A stretch of DNA of 64,000 bases from Arctopsyche grandis (GCF_051622035.1 NC_135359.1:26813501-26877500), one strand, 5' to 3'. Shown: positions 33,679 through 45,192, counted from the stretch's first letter. Numbers and translations: made by a program. Notes: generated by a model from the sequence alone, not told the origin.

Positions 33679-36600
33679 CTGAAAAAATGAATGGAATAAT
33701 TAAAAAGTTGCATTTTAATTCGTTCGAATAGTGAATAATAATAAGTTGCCTTTCGGTACATTTTTTTATCGAATTTCAAAAGCGCTTTCAAAGTTTTCAA
33801 AGGCTCGAGCTTTCACTGCGGTTTCTAACGTACATATGTATGTACATAAACTATATATTTTTCTCACTTGAAGGATTTCGAAATATTTGTCAACGGATAT
33901 ATTTCCGCCGGATATTTGTATCCTGAAAATAACTTTGGTTTATCTGCCATGGTACTACATATAAGTCATTGATAAACATCTCCTTTGTCGTTGACGGTGC
34001 TGTAATATCAATGATGTATTACGCCATAGGTATTTGTCTTATTTTCACGTAGTTGTAGTTGTCAAAATGACGTGCATACATACATATATGCCGGTTCTAA
34101 TAAACAGTGGTTATAAAAAGCTCTTTGAGTTTCCGGCGGCTGAAAGCTGGGACTGAAATAGCTGCCAGTGGTAGAGACGCGCCGCGCCTAATTTGGGCCG
34201 CGAGCCCAACTCTCATAGCGTCTTCGGTTTCACAGACAGGGGTTTTCAACCACTATCAAGCTTTGCTAATATTCATATATATCCTCAACATAATTAAGAT
34301 ACAAAAAAAAACGTATGTACAGTGAAAAACTGCGAATTTTTAGAGAAAAACGCAAGCGAAAGCTCGTCCGATTTTCCGACATTGAATTTGAGGCAAACTT
34401 TTGTATAATAATTTTAAATTTGTGGTCACATTTCAATATTAAATTTTGCATACATAATCAATACTTGAATTGCGTATGCGAAATGCTATGAATTTTAAGC
34501 AATATACTTAAATTACATTACATTGAAAATCATTAACATTTAATAATAGAAGACCTTCATAATTAAATGAAAATTAAATTGATAAAAGAAAAGCATTACT
34601 TTTTTAATTAAAGTAGGCCTTTATCTGCATGGAATATACATATAAAGTGTCGTAGAACTACAATATGCGTAATGGTATATTAGCGATAGTCGCGACGCGG
34701 AAAATTTTTGAGATTATTTCTTGTACAGCAACTACACCTATTTCTAATAATGAATATAACTAAAATTACGCTTTGTATAACAGATATAATTAAAAAGTTT
34801 AAATTAATACAGTCGGTAAATGACCGTATAAATGAATCTGTGATGTTCCCGAATCATATGTACAAGATAATGATTCTATAAAGCAATCTATGTGACATAT
34901 CTGTTTTTTCCGCAAAAAATCTTAAATAGTTCTGCGTTTAAGCACAGCAGGCAAACTCATTTCAGCCTTGGTATTTTATTTTATAAATTTAGTTTGTGAA
35001 ATAAATTTCAATGATAGTTTACGTCCTAGATACGTTCGAAATAAACTCGGCACACGTTACTATTGGAAAGTCGCTTAAGTATACATACAATACAGAAATA
35101 GACGTTGAATCATAGACATGAATTGATGGAGTTTCTGCCGCAAGTCTATTCGATCGCCGAATAAATTACATATTTATTTTCATCAGGGGACATGTGAGAA
35201 CTTTAACATGTGTCCGGAGCGTATTTATTATACAAGCTTTCATTATAGAATGTTACCGCTCTAAATAGGGACAGGAATTCCGAATTATATACGCGGTCGA
35301 TATTGAAAAATGTTTCTCATTTTAATTTGACGGTCTCTCGGAGATGCAAATGCCAACATTGCAGAACCCAAAATAACAATGGCGGATGAGTTTTGAATGT
35401 TTTCCAAAATTCGGCAATAGCCGCGGTGATTGATGGCCGCCGATCGTATTGCGCGTCGCTGGCTTTGGCAAAGTTTTGTCATTGAATGATGATGGCTGCC
35501 ACCCTCAACAGAGTGCCCTATCGGAGCCGAAATTAACTAAGAGTAGTTACTGGCACTCGGGAGCCAGATCATCCGTGAAAATGAACCTCGATATAAAATA
35601 TCGAGAAACTCTGCTTCGATTCGCGCGAAAGCTCCTCGCGGGAAAAGTATATAGCGACTGTCTGCGAGCATAAGGGTTATAAATCACGAGCTAATATTGA
35701 GGGGACCAAAACGAAGAGTTGAAGAAAAAAAGCAGCTGTGTTGTATCTTATGATCAATTTTATTCTGGACCGAACTTCAAAAATGCTTTGTATATTAAAG
35801 AAAAGTCATAGTAGATATATGATCTTTATGAGCTCAGTTGGAAAGCAAGAACGTTTCGAACTTCTTAAAATAGTTTGGTTATGTTAATCCTCAATTGAGA
35901 TTTAAAGTGATATAACGGCGCATATACATTGTGATATAACGATATAATTTTAAAATTTTATATTTTGAACACAAGCCGACTATAATTATTGAACAAAACG
36001 AACCTTTTAAAACTATAAACGTTATGTATTAAGTGAATCATATGCCTATAATTGATAATTTAAGATTGAAAAAAGCATTGAGAAGATGAGACGATTGAAA
36101 AGCCTCAACTTGTGGTATAAAGCAAGATTTTTAAATAAATTTTTAACACGGAAAATAGTCGAAACATGAATGAATAGATAATAGCCGATCCAATTAATTC
36201 AAATATATAAATAAAAACACTTCAAAAATTTTAACGCAATGTGTCATTTATACATATGATTTATAATTGAACGGAAGTGATATAATAATAGCCTTTAAAA
36301 CATAAAATACATATCTAATATATAATTTCGAAAGAGGCTTTGTATGCATGTTTTGGTTGATAGAATCCAAGACGTTAAATTTAATAAAAAAAAAAAACAA
36401 ATATTCAAATGAATTTAAATAAAATAAAACTATTCAAATAAATTTAATGAAACGTTTACTATTAGATTAGCCATATTTAAGCGGATTTTTATATTACAAA
36501 TACCGAGCGAAGCCGGGTAAAACCACAAGTCAATTATAAATTTAATATGAATATATACTTTATACGAATACACTTGAAATCGAAAGACTCGCGTGAATTA

Positions 36601-37029
36601 TATTTCCAATTGAAATCTTAGATACATCGAAGAAGTTGAAGTCTCACTTGACCTATGGTTTGCAAAAGTCATAATAAAAATATATATTGTTGGTGAAAGA
36701 TTTTTTTTTTATTTGAAGCATATTTCAAATGAGATCTTCACTTGCTACGTGCACTGAAAATATTCAGACTAGGAAGAAGACTAATGATGCAAGATGGCCT
36801 CGGCTCTCCTCTCTATTTATAACGCAATATCAATATAACTTTTCACTTGTACGTATGCGAATCGATCGTCTGGATTGGCAATATGTAACACTAGAACATC
36901 AAATTCCAAGGTGGAAATCACTGAAAATCGGACTAGGGGTGGAGGTGGAGGGCGTCACACGTGGCACGGGGGTGGGGGTTCCTTCGAGGGGGTGCTGCGC
37001 CCTCCTAGGGGGCGGCTTCTCGCACTCAC
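33679..37029 (-). other. Troponin I first intron (putative) with regulatory potential
   Basis: About 3.35 kb lies between the start exon and the proposed non-coding exon 1. In Drosophila the first intron of wupA holds a muscle enhancer, so this is where one would look. The patch at 35,300-35,680 is less AT-rich and not repeated in the window. At 34,105-34,253 a 149-bp block has weak inverted ends (cagtggtt and aaccacta) and could be a small hAT MITE. No coding exon was found. Confidence 0.4.
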
Positions 37030-37240
37030 CTAGGTATTGGATGGTGGCTGGTGAGCCCTGGCTGATGCACTGACCTGAGTGAGGCGCGACAGCGGACTGG
37101 CGACCTGGGACGGGCCTGGTCTATGGTTGGCCCCGCTCCCACACCAGAAATAACACGGGAACAGTGTGGGTCGGTCTCTGCTTGCTCTCCGGCATCGGTG
37201 GTAACCTGAACGTGGTCGGGTCGCTTTCGAGGATCGGATT
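37030..37240 (-). other. wupA: Candidate non-coding exon 1 of troponin I
   Basis: A GC-rich stretch, read on the minus strand, ends in the excellent donor CCTAG|gtgagtgc at 37,030. It starts about 25 nt downstream of a minus-strand TATA box (37,261-37,267). Insect wupA has a non-coding first exon spliced to the MADDE exon, and the distance (3.35 kb) is reasonable. It contains one upstream open frame (37,195-37,121, 24 codons plus TAG). The transcription start was set by the TATA distance only. Confidence 0.45.
37121..37195 (-). other. Upstream ORF in the candidate troponin I leader
   Basis: An ATG in context accgATGccg opens 24 codons ending in TAG, entirely inside the proposed non-coding exon 1. 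If the exon is real, ribosomes would meet this start before the MADDE start. The peptide has no recognisable features. Confidence 0.3.
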
Positions 37241-37260
37241 TTCAGCTGTTTTCAATACGC

Positions 37261-37267
37261 CTATATA
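37261..37267 (-). promoter_or_regulatory. TATA box of candidate troponin I promoter
   Basis: Minus-strand TATATAG in a GC-rich setting (CGCTATATAGGCG). Just downstream is an E-box-like CAGCTG (about 37,243-37,248). Upstream are a CATTTG E-box-like site and a CTACTTTTTATGG sequence that resembles a MEF2 site with one mismatch, both common in insect muscle promoters. Placement relative to a good splice donor supports it, but no start site can be proven. Confidence 0.4.
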
Positions 37268-37452
37268 GCGTCCGAGAGCGAAATAAGGGATTTGGGGGCG
37301 TTTTCACGGCCGCCCCCATCTCAAATGACTGGAAATGTGTAGCTTCGTCTTCGGTTTTCCATAAAAAGTAGCTTAGTGTGTACTGCCCCATTTCAAAACT
37401 CCTCTCATCTACGCTGTGCTACTTTTATTTCTATTGGAAAATACTGTCATAT

Positions 37453-37873
37453 TAGCTAGCAGCATAGCTCGGTCGTTAAGCTTCTGCTTATAACACCGAG
37501 TGGCGTCGGGTTCAATCCCATGAGCTGACTTTGATTGAAAAGAGTATATGTATCTGTAGTGCTGCTAGTCAAACCTGGATATTTGTGCTCCTGGTCGATC
37601 GTTTCCTATCAGAGTTTGTCTATTTTCTCTGATTTCATTGTTGAAACGGTTCCCGATTAAAATTTGGCTAAAATCCTTCCTACCTACTATGTTACCACTA
37701 TTTGAGTATGATAAATGTACAATAAAATGTATGTACAATTCATAGATGTCTCGTAAATTTTCGAGTTTTCAGTGTCTCGTAATTCAGCGACTTGTATATT
37801 GGCCAGGAAGGCGCATTGGGGTTTTCCTGTAAGGCCTTCCTGGTGTAAAATGTAATAAAATAAATAAATAAAG
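37453..37873 (+). repeat. tRNA-derived SINE (family B), full-length
   Basis: The head has an A box (TAGCTCGGTCGTTAAGC) and a B box (GGGTTCAATCCC) with tRNA-like spacing. The body carries GATCGTTTCCTATCAGAG and GAAACGGTTCCC, and the 3' part GGCCAGGAAGGCGCATTGGGG, before a TAATAAAATAAATAAATAAA tail. Copies at 55,290-55,655 and 59,570-60,006 share the whole body. The family-A SINE heads differ while the body is related. Confidence 0.85.
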
Positions 37874-37889
37874 TTGAATGTCAGGTTTT

Positions 37890-38885
37890 GTATTTAGAAC
37901 CAATTTTGAGATTTCATATACCTGATGGTACTTCGAACTTGGATAGTTTTAAGAAAGGGTTGTAGTCAAGGAAATTCCTATGCAAAATTATTTGAAAAGG
38001 TTCCAATGCTTACTTCAAATTCAAGCAGCTTAACATACATATAAACCATATAAATACATTACTAATAAAGCATATAAATCTCTTGGATTCCTACTCCACT
38101 CAACAAAACTCTTTAATGATCCTTATGTAAATTACCTTATTTTTCCCTTGTAAGGACTCACCTTGAATTTGCCTCAATTATCTGGTCACCTTTTTTATTT
38201 ATCCCATATTAATTGTATTGAAAAAGTCCAACTAATATTTATCAAATCCTTACGCTACCGTTTTTCTACCTAAGCCAATTCTACTGTTCTCGATATTTTA
38301 AAAATCCTATCCTTTAACAATCTTCCTGTCAGGTGACGACTCACTGATGTTACATTCTTTTTTAAGCTCCTTAATGGTTTCCTTGATTGTTCCGATTTAC
38401 TGAGTAAGGTTGGTTTCAGGATCCCAGTTAGGTTTTCTAGACGCATTGTACTCTTTTCACTTAATACTTTCAAAAACCAATTGCCTAAAATATTCCTATC
38501 TACAGTGTGTTTATCGTATGCTTAACGGGGAGCTGAATGAAATTGATCTATTCGGTATTTCCTTACATCAATTCAGGACTGCCATAAGGAGAGTCTTGTA
38601 CTGTATATTTTTTATCCAATTATATTATATCCCTTTATGTTTATCCAATTATATTATATCCCTTTATGTTTAATAATGCATTGTCCTATTTTGTCATATT
38701 TTAGTTTTTATTCTTTTCTTTTCCATTTGTTTGTCTATACATATGTATGTACTAGATATACGAGTATTATGTATTTTGTAAAAGTCTATAATTGGGCTTG
38801 GATGTTATTTTGTTATATTTATTCTTTATTTTTATGAATCACTACATCTGAGGCCTGTTGATTTTTCGATAAATAAATAAATATT
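37890..38885 (+). mobile_element. Degraded LINE, RT C-terminal part and 3' end
   Basis: Broken frames encode KAYKSLGFLLHSTKLFNDPYV, FYLSHINCIEKVQLIFIKSLR and, further on, FSLNTFKNQLPK, which is the thumb and C-terminal region of the jockey/CR1-like family seen intact at 12.2 kb. Several stops and frameshifts are present. It ends at an ATAAATAAATAAATAT tail. The first 430 bp recur after the SINE at 55.3 kb. Confidence 0.7.
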
Positions 38886-41800
38886 TATGTATGTACATGT
38901 GTGTATCTTTTTAGGTTTTATTTGGATTTTATTTTATTTTATTTTATTTTGGATTATCAAAAGAACGAACGTTAACTTTGAAAGTCTGCTCTAGATCGTC
39001 CACTTTATTATGAACATTTCTACAAATAATTGGTTTTTGAGTTTTTTGTTACATTATGTTCTAAATAAAAATAAGATAAAAAAAGGATGCACACTTCGAT
39101 TAATTTTTGTCCCAATTACTGTCCCAGAAGAAGATAAATTTCTTTTTTTTTACAAGGTTTTTATTTTCTATTTTTTTGCAAATAGTAAACAATGAAGCTA
39201 AAAAGAGGTCTTGTAAAAAAATAAAGACGCCCAGTAATGTAAGAAGTTCGACTATTATGAACAATTATAAGAACCCTCAATTAATTTTCCTACTATGCCG
39301 TACAATTTCATTATAATAAAATAGTAGTACTGCATATAATATGAATTTTAACAAAATTAGATCATGAAAACGTGGTCAGTGATTGATTCTGAGTTCAAAT
39401 CAGCCAAAATCTCGAGTTCGAAGTTTCGCATGATCTTATCACCCACGACTGTATCTTTATATTTGAGGAATATAAAAAGTATAAAAAACGAAATTCGATA
39501 ATGAAACATGCATTCACGTACACATTATGAGAGTATTTTCGATACAAATTAAGCTTGAAAAGTGCGTAAACTTACACAAGACAAAAGTTCTACTTCCGTC
39601 TAAAAAATCGTCTCGGCACAACATTTTTTACTTTTCTAAGAAGAAAAATCCTCGTCTTCCGGGTTATTAAATTTAATGATTTCTTTTATTTTCATCACAT
39701 TTAATGATTTCTTGTGAAGAGCATACATATTAAAAGGGCCGAAAAATATAGTGGAAGAAATATCGAAGAATACAATGCCAGTGAAAATGGATATATAATA
39801 TATTTAAATATATATGCGCGTATGTATGTATGTAAATTGTTTTACTGTCAATCGTGAATCATATATGCGAGTATAATGTTTGTAGTCGCATTTTGTATAG
39901 AGCCTCTAAATTTGTAATAATATACACATATGTATGTAATATGAACATACATACATATGTACATACATATACATTCCATAAATTACACTACTTTAGATAA
40001 TTTTTTTACAGATAGAAAACAATATTTCATTTCATTTATTTAGTTTTTGCAATATTTAAGAGCTCTTCTTATTACCATCGCCGTATAATTTTAACTGGGA
40101 TCACAAAGAATAACTTGTAATTTTATTTAATTGACAAACATTTTTCTTTGAATATAAAGTAGCGTAAAAAATCATATGTATACCAACTGGCATCTATAAA
40201 AATAATTTGACAAGACAACTCGGCAACCACCGAAATAGTCTATCATTGAGTAACCTAGAAATACATTTTTGAGGAATCTACATAAAATTATGAGAAAATA
40301 CTAAGAAATACACTCGCAAAACCATCTGAAATTATACATACGCAGTATTTTAAGTGTAATTATCAACAAAAAAAATTACAAAAAAAAACTATTATACATA
40401 TTTATATGAAAATATAAATATGTATGAAATTAATACATGAAATTTAGAAATAAATAAAAGAAAACCCTTTCCGATTTTCGAATTATTCTCACTGTCTCGT
40501 TACCAATTTCGATTGAAAATATCTTCGTTACGGTTAAGCTAGGTTAGCTTTTTACCCGTAATTACGAAATATTATTCTGATCGGATTTAGCGGTGCTTAA
40601 ATTATCCTCGTTATATGTACATATTTTATTAAAACCGCTTAATCGTGTAAAATTTTATACTCAAGGTCAAAAATTTTCACGGAAAAATGAAGGGTTATAA
40701 ATATTATCGAGCAATCGAGAATCCTAGCATTAATTTTAATGAAATATGATATGAAATACTCGTTATGTGTAAATGTCTCAAACTTTTTCGTAATATGAGC
40801 ATACATATGTACATATAATTATATGTAGATCACTAAATATTAATTGGTATTGTGATGTCAGCGATAAATATAGTGCCAAGTGATAAAAATAAAAAAAATC
40901 AATCAGAACAATTATTACGTAGTTCGATATAAATGTAATCGAGTGTAATTTTAAGTACAAAATTAAAAAAAAATAGTGTGCCAAATAAACTGATAAACAA
41001 TCGGCTAGAGACTCGTTTTGGCATCGGTTCAAAGCAAAAGAGACGTCTTTCTGACTAACAACGTGCAAAACTGAGGTTCATAATTACTTCAAAAAGAAAA
41101 GTTCAATCGTTGAATCTTTAGTTTTACAGTTTTTCTTATTAAATAAAACTTCGTATTTAAATTTTTAGATAAATTTGAGAAGTTTAGTTTTTTTTAGGAT
41201 ATTTGGTTTTGAATTCGGATGATTTAATATAATAAATGACAAGAATAGCAATATCTTTTGCTAGATGCGTCAACATTTACGTCGGAATTTCCTTAAAAGG
41301 GAAAATTGTCGGGAAAATAAATTTCAATACACAATTTCCATCTGAAATTTGTATAAATATCTATAGATGTCTCTAAAGGAAATATTTGAGAAAACTAATA
41401 TTTAAATAAAAAAACCATTTTGAATTCAACATTTCCAAAGAATTTTTATATATTCTTAATTTAAAAGAGTATTTTAATAAATCTACTGCTTTAATTTTAT
41501 TATTTTTGAGCGAAAACAGACTTTTATCCGAAAAAGTGACACCTCTGGAAAATTTTGCTTTCAAACACGTATTGTGTAATTTAAGACTGATAATTCTTGG
41601 CACACTCTCTTCTCGTTGAAAGTTTGGATCTATTTTGCAATAATTAAACCAATAATTTTGGCCTAAATTCAAAACAAACATCAAATTCAACAAGTAATTT
41701 TTTAACAATTGACCTGTTTACAAAATTAGATATTCCACTTAAAAGATAAAAAATAAAGCAAATTGCAAAACGCTATTTTATTTGAATTAAAATAAATATA

Positions 41801-42654
41801 ATAACAATTCCAACCAACCTCAAAAATTCAAAATCCGAACAGCTCAATAATATTTTTAAACATATATGTACATACAACTTGCGCACCCCTGACCCAAACT
41901 GTGAATGTATCTCGACCTCTCTCCCATCGATGACGTCACTAAAAGCGTTACCATGGTGGCAGGTCAAATGAATAAAACCCACCCCTGGCCTCTCCACTTC
42001 ATATAACGAACGGGGTATTTGGACTTCAATAGTCTGAAGGCGATTTTTTCTCTCATTTCATGGTCAAATTCTATTTCCGTATTCATTATTGTGGGTAGTT
42101 ATGATTAAATTTAATTCACCAATATTGTTACATGTATCTGTGGCATTAAAATTCCACCGATTCTGAAGAATTCTATAAATAGATTTTTATGTAGCAATCT
42201 GAATTGAACAATCAATATGAAATTGCATGTAAATTCGAAAAAGAACTGTTAACAACTTAAGCAATCTTTCCAAAAATCATGAATTGCCATACGTACATAT
42301 GTATTATATAGGGCTAGGCGAGATAGCAAGTTGATGAATGAATTTCCTTTGTGGCGCGGAGGCTGTGGCGCACGAGCCAAGGATCTGAATGATGCCTGAA
42401 AATGTTGCCGCACCACTAGAAGAAATCGAATTATTTATATTAATATGTATCATTACTCAATTCAAACTATTATTTATTTGTATGTAAATTTTGCAGTTAT
42501 GATTTCTATACTATTTTTATATACCCTTAATCTTAAAATATAAACTCACGTTCTAAGTCAGAAAAATCTTTGATTAATCAAGTATTTCTCATTTAGTTTT
42601 TATTACTAACTTCTTCTTAGTTCAGAATGTTGTATGCATGCATATTTTTTCACA
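38886..42654. other. AT-rich non-coding stretch
   Basis: No gene is supported. A fragment at about 39,362-39,440 belongs to the dispersed repeat also present at 19,464 and 56,505. The patch 41,875-42,010 is less AT-rich and contains a perfect TGACGTCA site at about 41,932. Reverse-strand open frames at 40,778-41,068 and 41,373-41,708 are AT-rich and without domain content. Confidence 0.5.
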
Positions 42655-42742
42655 GTATGCATGCATACAACAAATCCTGAAAGTTCCATCGTAATCGGTT
42701 CAGTTGTTTAGGAGCCTATTCGAGACAGACAGACAAACATTC
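42655..42742 (-). mobile_element. Helitron 5'-end fragment
   Basis: The stretch 'caacaaatcctgaaagttccatcgtaatcggttcagttgtttaggagcc' ending in GAGACAGACAGACAAAC is the reversed first about 90 bp of the Helitron family at 6.8-14.2 kb. The rest of the element is gone; the TA microsatellite and LTR element follow directly. Confidence 0.7.
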
Positions 42743-42758
42743 AATATTATATACATAC

Positions 42759-42760
<2 letters not shown>

Positions 42761-42846
<86 letters not shown>
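42761..42846. repeat. (TA)n microsatellite, left half, target of LTR element
   Basis: About 86 bp of uninterrupted TA. It abuts the left LTR; a second TA run (46,141-46,221) abuts the right LTR. The two are best read as one microsatellite split by the insertion, so the target duplication (TATA-type) is hidden in it. Confidence 0.85.
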
Positions 42847-42850
<4 letters not shown>

Positions 42851-43023
42851 GAATTGATTTTTAAACGAGCCGAGATAGAGTGTGTGTGGTATGCCTGGGA
42901 AAGACCGGATGCGTGTTGTTATGGTCACTTGTTGGAGAACGAGCCCGAAGATATGTGTTAATAAATACATAGTTCTGACTTAATCTGCGTTTCACTTGGA
43001 ATCCTTCACATCCGGATCCTATA
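42847..43023 (+). repeat. 5' LTR
   Basis: Begins TGTAGAATTG and ends GGATCCTATA. It contains an AATAAA poly(A) signal at about 42,959. Identical to the 3' copy over its full length. Confidence 0.85.
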
Positions 43024-43025
43024 TT

Positions 43026-43043
43026 TGGGGGCTTTGTCCGGGA
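43026..43043 (+). other. Primer-binding-site-like sequence
   Basis: TGGGGGCTTTGTCCGGGA starts 2 nt after the LTR. It resembles the complement of a tRNA-Pro 3' end (TGGGGGCTCGTCCGGGAT is the known Pro type) with small differences, so the priming tRNA is probable but not certain. Confidence 0.5.
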
Positions 43044-43126
43044 TGCCCGAAGACATTCCAGTGACAGCCAGAAGCGGTCAGACGACGACGCGGAGTTTTG
43101 ACAGTTGAGGTTAGGACGCGCGCGCG

Positions 43127-44881
43127 ATGACGAGATCGCATACGAGCTTAAAGGCGAAGCCCGTGACGTCGGTGACGTCACGTCAGCGAACACGCCACAC
43201 GACGATGATGATATCCACGACGACGCCAGTGGCAACGACGACGAGGGAGATACCACAGTTCAATTTCCGAGATCTGGAGGTTGGTTTCGGTCTGCCGAAA
43301 TATAACGGCAGAAATAGCCCTATTGCAGTGTGGATTGAGCGCCTCGAAGAAAACGCGCAAATCCTCGGCTGGACGGAGACACAACAGTTGGTGTATGGGC
43401 GGATGCTGTGTGAAGGAACTGCCAAGGACTTCTTGGACTCGGAAACGGGCATCGTCACGTGGGCGATACTTAAGGAACGATTGACCAGAGAGTTTGGCCA
43501 TCAGTTGAATAGTGCGGACGTGCACAGAGAACTGAGGTTAGAAAAAAAGGGAAAAGCGGAAGACATTTTAAGCTACATTTACAGGATGAAGGGGATTGCA
43601 GCCAAGTGTAGTTTTATTGAGGAAGAGGCGATTATCGCGTACATAATTGGTGGACTTGGGTTTGATAAGTATGAAAAAATGACGCTGAGCGGGGCCGGTA
43701 CAATCCAGGAGCTGAAGACGCGAGTTACGCAGTGCGAGAAAATTAGAGAGGACGACGAACCCAGGGTGGCGGGGCCCGTAAGAAACCGAGAAAGAGAGAG
43801 ACCACAATGTTACAATTGCGGAGGACGTGGACACTTATCAGCCGACTGCAGATTCAAGAAAAGAGGAACCCGCTGCTTCAATTGCAACGAGTTTGGGCAC
43901 ATATCAGCTCAATGTAACAGCACCAAAACAAAGACTGTCTTGACAATACAAGAAGAAATAAGAAAAGAAGTCAGTATCCCGGGTGCCGCCCTGTTGGGTA
44001 GCCCTATCACAGAATCCGTTCTTATGTGCATTGACGGCAGCAAAGTGAAATGTGTTAAAAAACCGTGTGTTTTGATGGAGGTTAACTTAGAACGGAGTCT
44101 GCCGAGGAGGAAAAAAGAGCAAGACATGAGGGATCGTAAGGAAGTGTGGCAACAGGCATGTAAAATACCTTTGCAGCAACGGGCTTCACGAGAGATGTCT
44201 GCTCAAAGAGAACTCATTGTTTCCAATGATGAAGAGGACGATGCAAACATGGCTGATGGAGGTGTGAACCTGGCTAATGTAAGTGTGAACAGTGATGGTT
44301 TGCACAGAAAAAGACCTTTGCAGCAACGGGCTTCACGAGAGATGTCTGCTCAAAGAGAACTCATTGTTTCCAATGATGAAGAGGACGATGCGAACATGGC
44401 TGATGGAGGTGTGAACCTGGCTGATGGAAGTATGGACGGTGATGGATTGCAAAGAAGAAGACTTTGGGACTACGGAGACATACCGTTTTCAAATACAGAT
44501 GAACCACCCGATGATCAATTTGGAAAAGGATCTAAGGATTATAGTCATTTGAAGAATTCTGAAGATGAGAATAAAGAAAAGGAAAAACATAAAGACAAAG
44601 AGAAAGATATGGCTAAATCACAAGAAGGATTAAGGGACCCAGTCAAAATTTCAACACCAAAAGACACTGTATTCACTTTCAAGCTCAGTCGTAGTCGGAT
44701 TGATGTTAATTCAATGGAAAAGAAAATAGAACCATGGATTGAGAAAAGACTTACTGGATGTATCAGTGAGCTAGAACCAATATGTGTTGACTTCATTTAT
44801 GGTAAATTACTAGCAGAATATCTGTGGGGTGACGGCAGATTCCTCGGACAGTCACAGAGAATCGCCGAGGGCATTGGATAG
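43127..44881 (+). CDS. Gag-like protein fused to captured PWI-like (RBM25-type) segment
   Basis: Single 584-codon frame. Residues about 40-215 resemble a retrotransposon gag (GLPKYNGRNSPIAVWIERLE, then ILKERLTREFG and EDILSYIYRMKGIAAKC). Two CCHC knuckles follow at about 228 (CYNCGGRGHLSADC) and 249 (CFNCNEFGHISAQC). After about residue 300 the character changes. An acidic segment with a 36-37-residue direct repeat (PLQQRASREMSAQREL..., about 348-384 and 396-432) is followed by RRRLWDYGD, a Lys/Glu-rich KEKEKHKDKEKD tract, and finally FTFKLSRSRIDVNSMEKKIE-PWIEKR...LEPICVDFIYGKLLAEY (about 515-565). That last part fits the first half of a PWI domain as in RBM25 (ME+RIRPWI-K...TLVDF). The domain is cut off after about 50 residues by unrelated GDGRFLGQSQ. 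Gag should bind RNA; PWI domains bind nucleic acid in splicing factors. Confidence 0.75.
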   Translation: MTRSHTSLKAKPVTSVTSRQRTRHTTMMISTTTPVATTTREIPQFNFRDLEVGFGLPKYNGRNSPIAVWIERLEENAQILGWTETQQLVYGRMLCEGTAKDFLDSETGIVTWAILKERLTREFGHQLNSADVHRELRLEKKGKAEDILSYIYRMKGIAAKCSFIEEEAIIAYIIGGLGFDKYEKMTLSGAGTIQELKTRVTQCEKIREDDEPRVAGPVRNRERERPQCYNCGGRGHLSADCRFKKRGTRCFNCNEFGHISAQCNSTKTKTVLTIQEEIRKEVSIPGAALLGSPITESVLMCIDGSKVKCVKKPCVLMEVNLERSLPRRKKEQDMRDRKEVWQQACKIPLQQRASREMSAQRELIVSNDEEDDANMADGGVNLANVSVNSDGLHRKRPLQQRASREMSAQRELIVSNDEEDDANMADGGVNLADGSMDGDGLQRRRLWDYGDIPFSNTDEPPDDQFGKGSKDYSHLKNSEDENKEKEKHKDKEKDMAKSQEGLRDPVKISTPKDTVFTFKLSRSRIDVNSMEKKIEPWIEKRLTGCISELEPICVDFIYGKLLAEYLWGDGRFLGQSQRIAEGIG

Positions 44882-44976
44882 AATTTAAGTTGCACCGATG
44901 GAAGTGAAGTGTGCGTTTGTGAATTAGAGAATAAGTGAAATGCCTGGAGGGTTTTTAGTTAAGCCTTACTTGTAAT

Positions 44977-45192
44977 TTGATGATTGAAAAGTGTAATGTT
45001 TTATTGCTTATTCTAGTATTTTTGGGAAGTGCTTTGTATATTGAATCATGTTTTAATTTGGTTACATGCTTAGAAGAATATAAGATAACTGTATTGAAAT
45101 GTAATTCTAGTAATGTTTTAAAATGTGATTGTTTCCGATGTAAAGATTTAACCTGTCATAGTAAAGGTATTGATTTTAATGTTTATTGCTAA
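44977..45192 (+). CDS. Small cysteine-rich ORF with hydrophobic N-terminus
   Basis: Seventy-one codons beginning MMIEKCNVLLLILVFLGSAL, a hydrophobic stretch that could be a signal peptide or membrane anchor. Ten cysteines follow (ESC, VTC, LKC, LKCDCFRC, LTC, VYC among others). It lies 95 bp after the gag-fusion stop, inside the LTR element. Its second half overlaps the first 88-bp tandem unit; later units would encode CDCFRCKDLTCHCKG again but are out of frame. I do not recognise the family. It could be a captured fragment or a chance frame. Confidence 0.35.
   Translation: MMIEKCNVLLLILVFLGSALYIESCFNLVTCLEEYKITVLKCNSSNVLKCDCFRCKDLTCHSKGIDFNVYC

Noticed and set aside
34105..34253. Plus-strand promoter from TATAAAAAG at 34,111
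   Set aside because: Weak inverted ends (cagtggtt/aaccacta) make a small DNA-element remnant at least as likely, and no downstream plus-strand gene was found.
36729..37073. Plus-strand 114-codon frame
   Set aside because: Overlaps the GC-rich island whose minus-strand TATA box and splice donor fit the troponin I leader. The plus-strand frame has no protein character.
37453..37520. tRNA gene suggested by A and B boxes
   Set aside because: Acceptor and anticodon arms do not pair, and the sequence continues into a body shared by other SINE copies, so it is a SINE head. The same holds for 5,225-5,345, 50,632-50,705, 58,980-59,285 and 59,570-59,640.
42704..42961. Tyr-Ile repeat proteins over TA runs (also 46,139-46,378, 47,352-47,792 and 52,495-52,791)
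   Set aside because: A TA repeat is open in every frame; these are translation artefacts of microsatellites.
43984..44110. Retroviral-type protease after the zinc knuckles of the LTR element
   Set aside because: No D(T/S)G active-site motif is present in the segment following the knuckles, and no RT or integrase follows.
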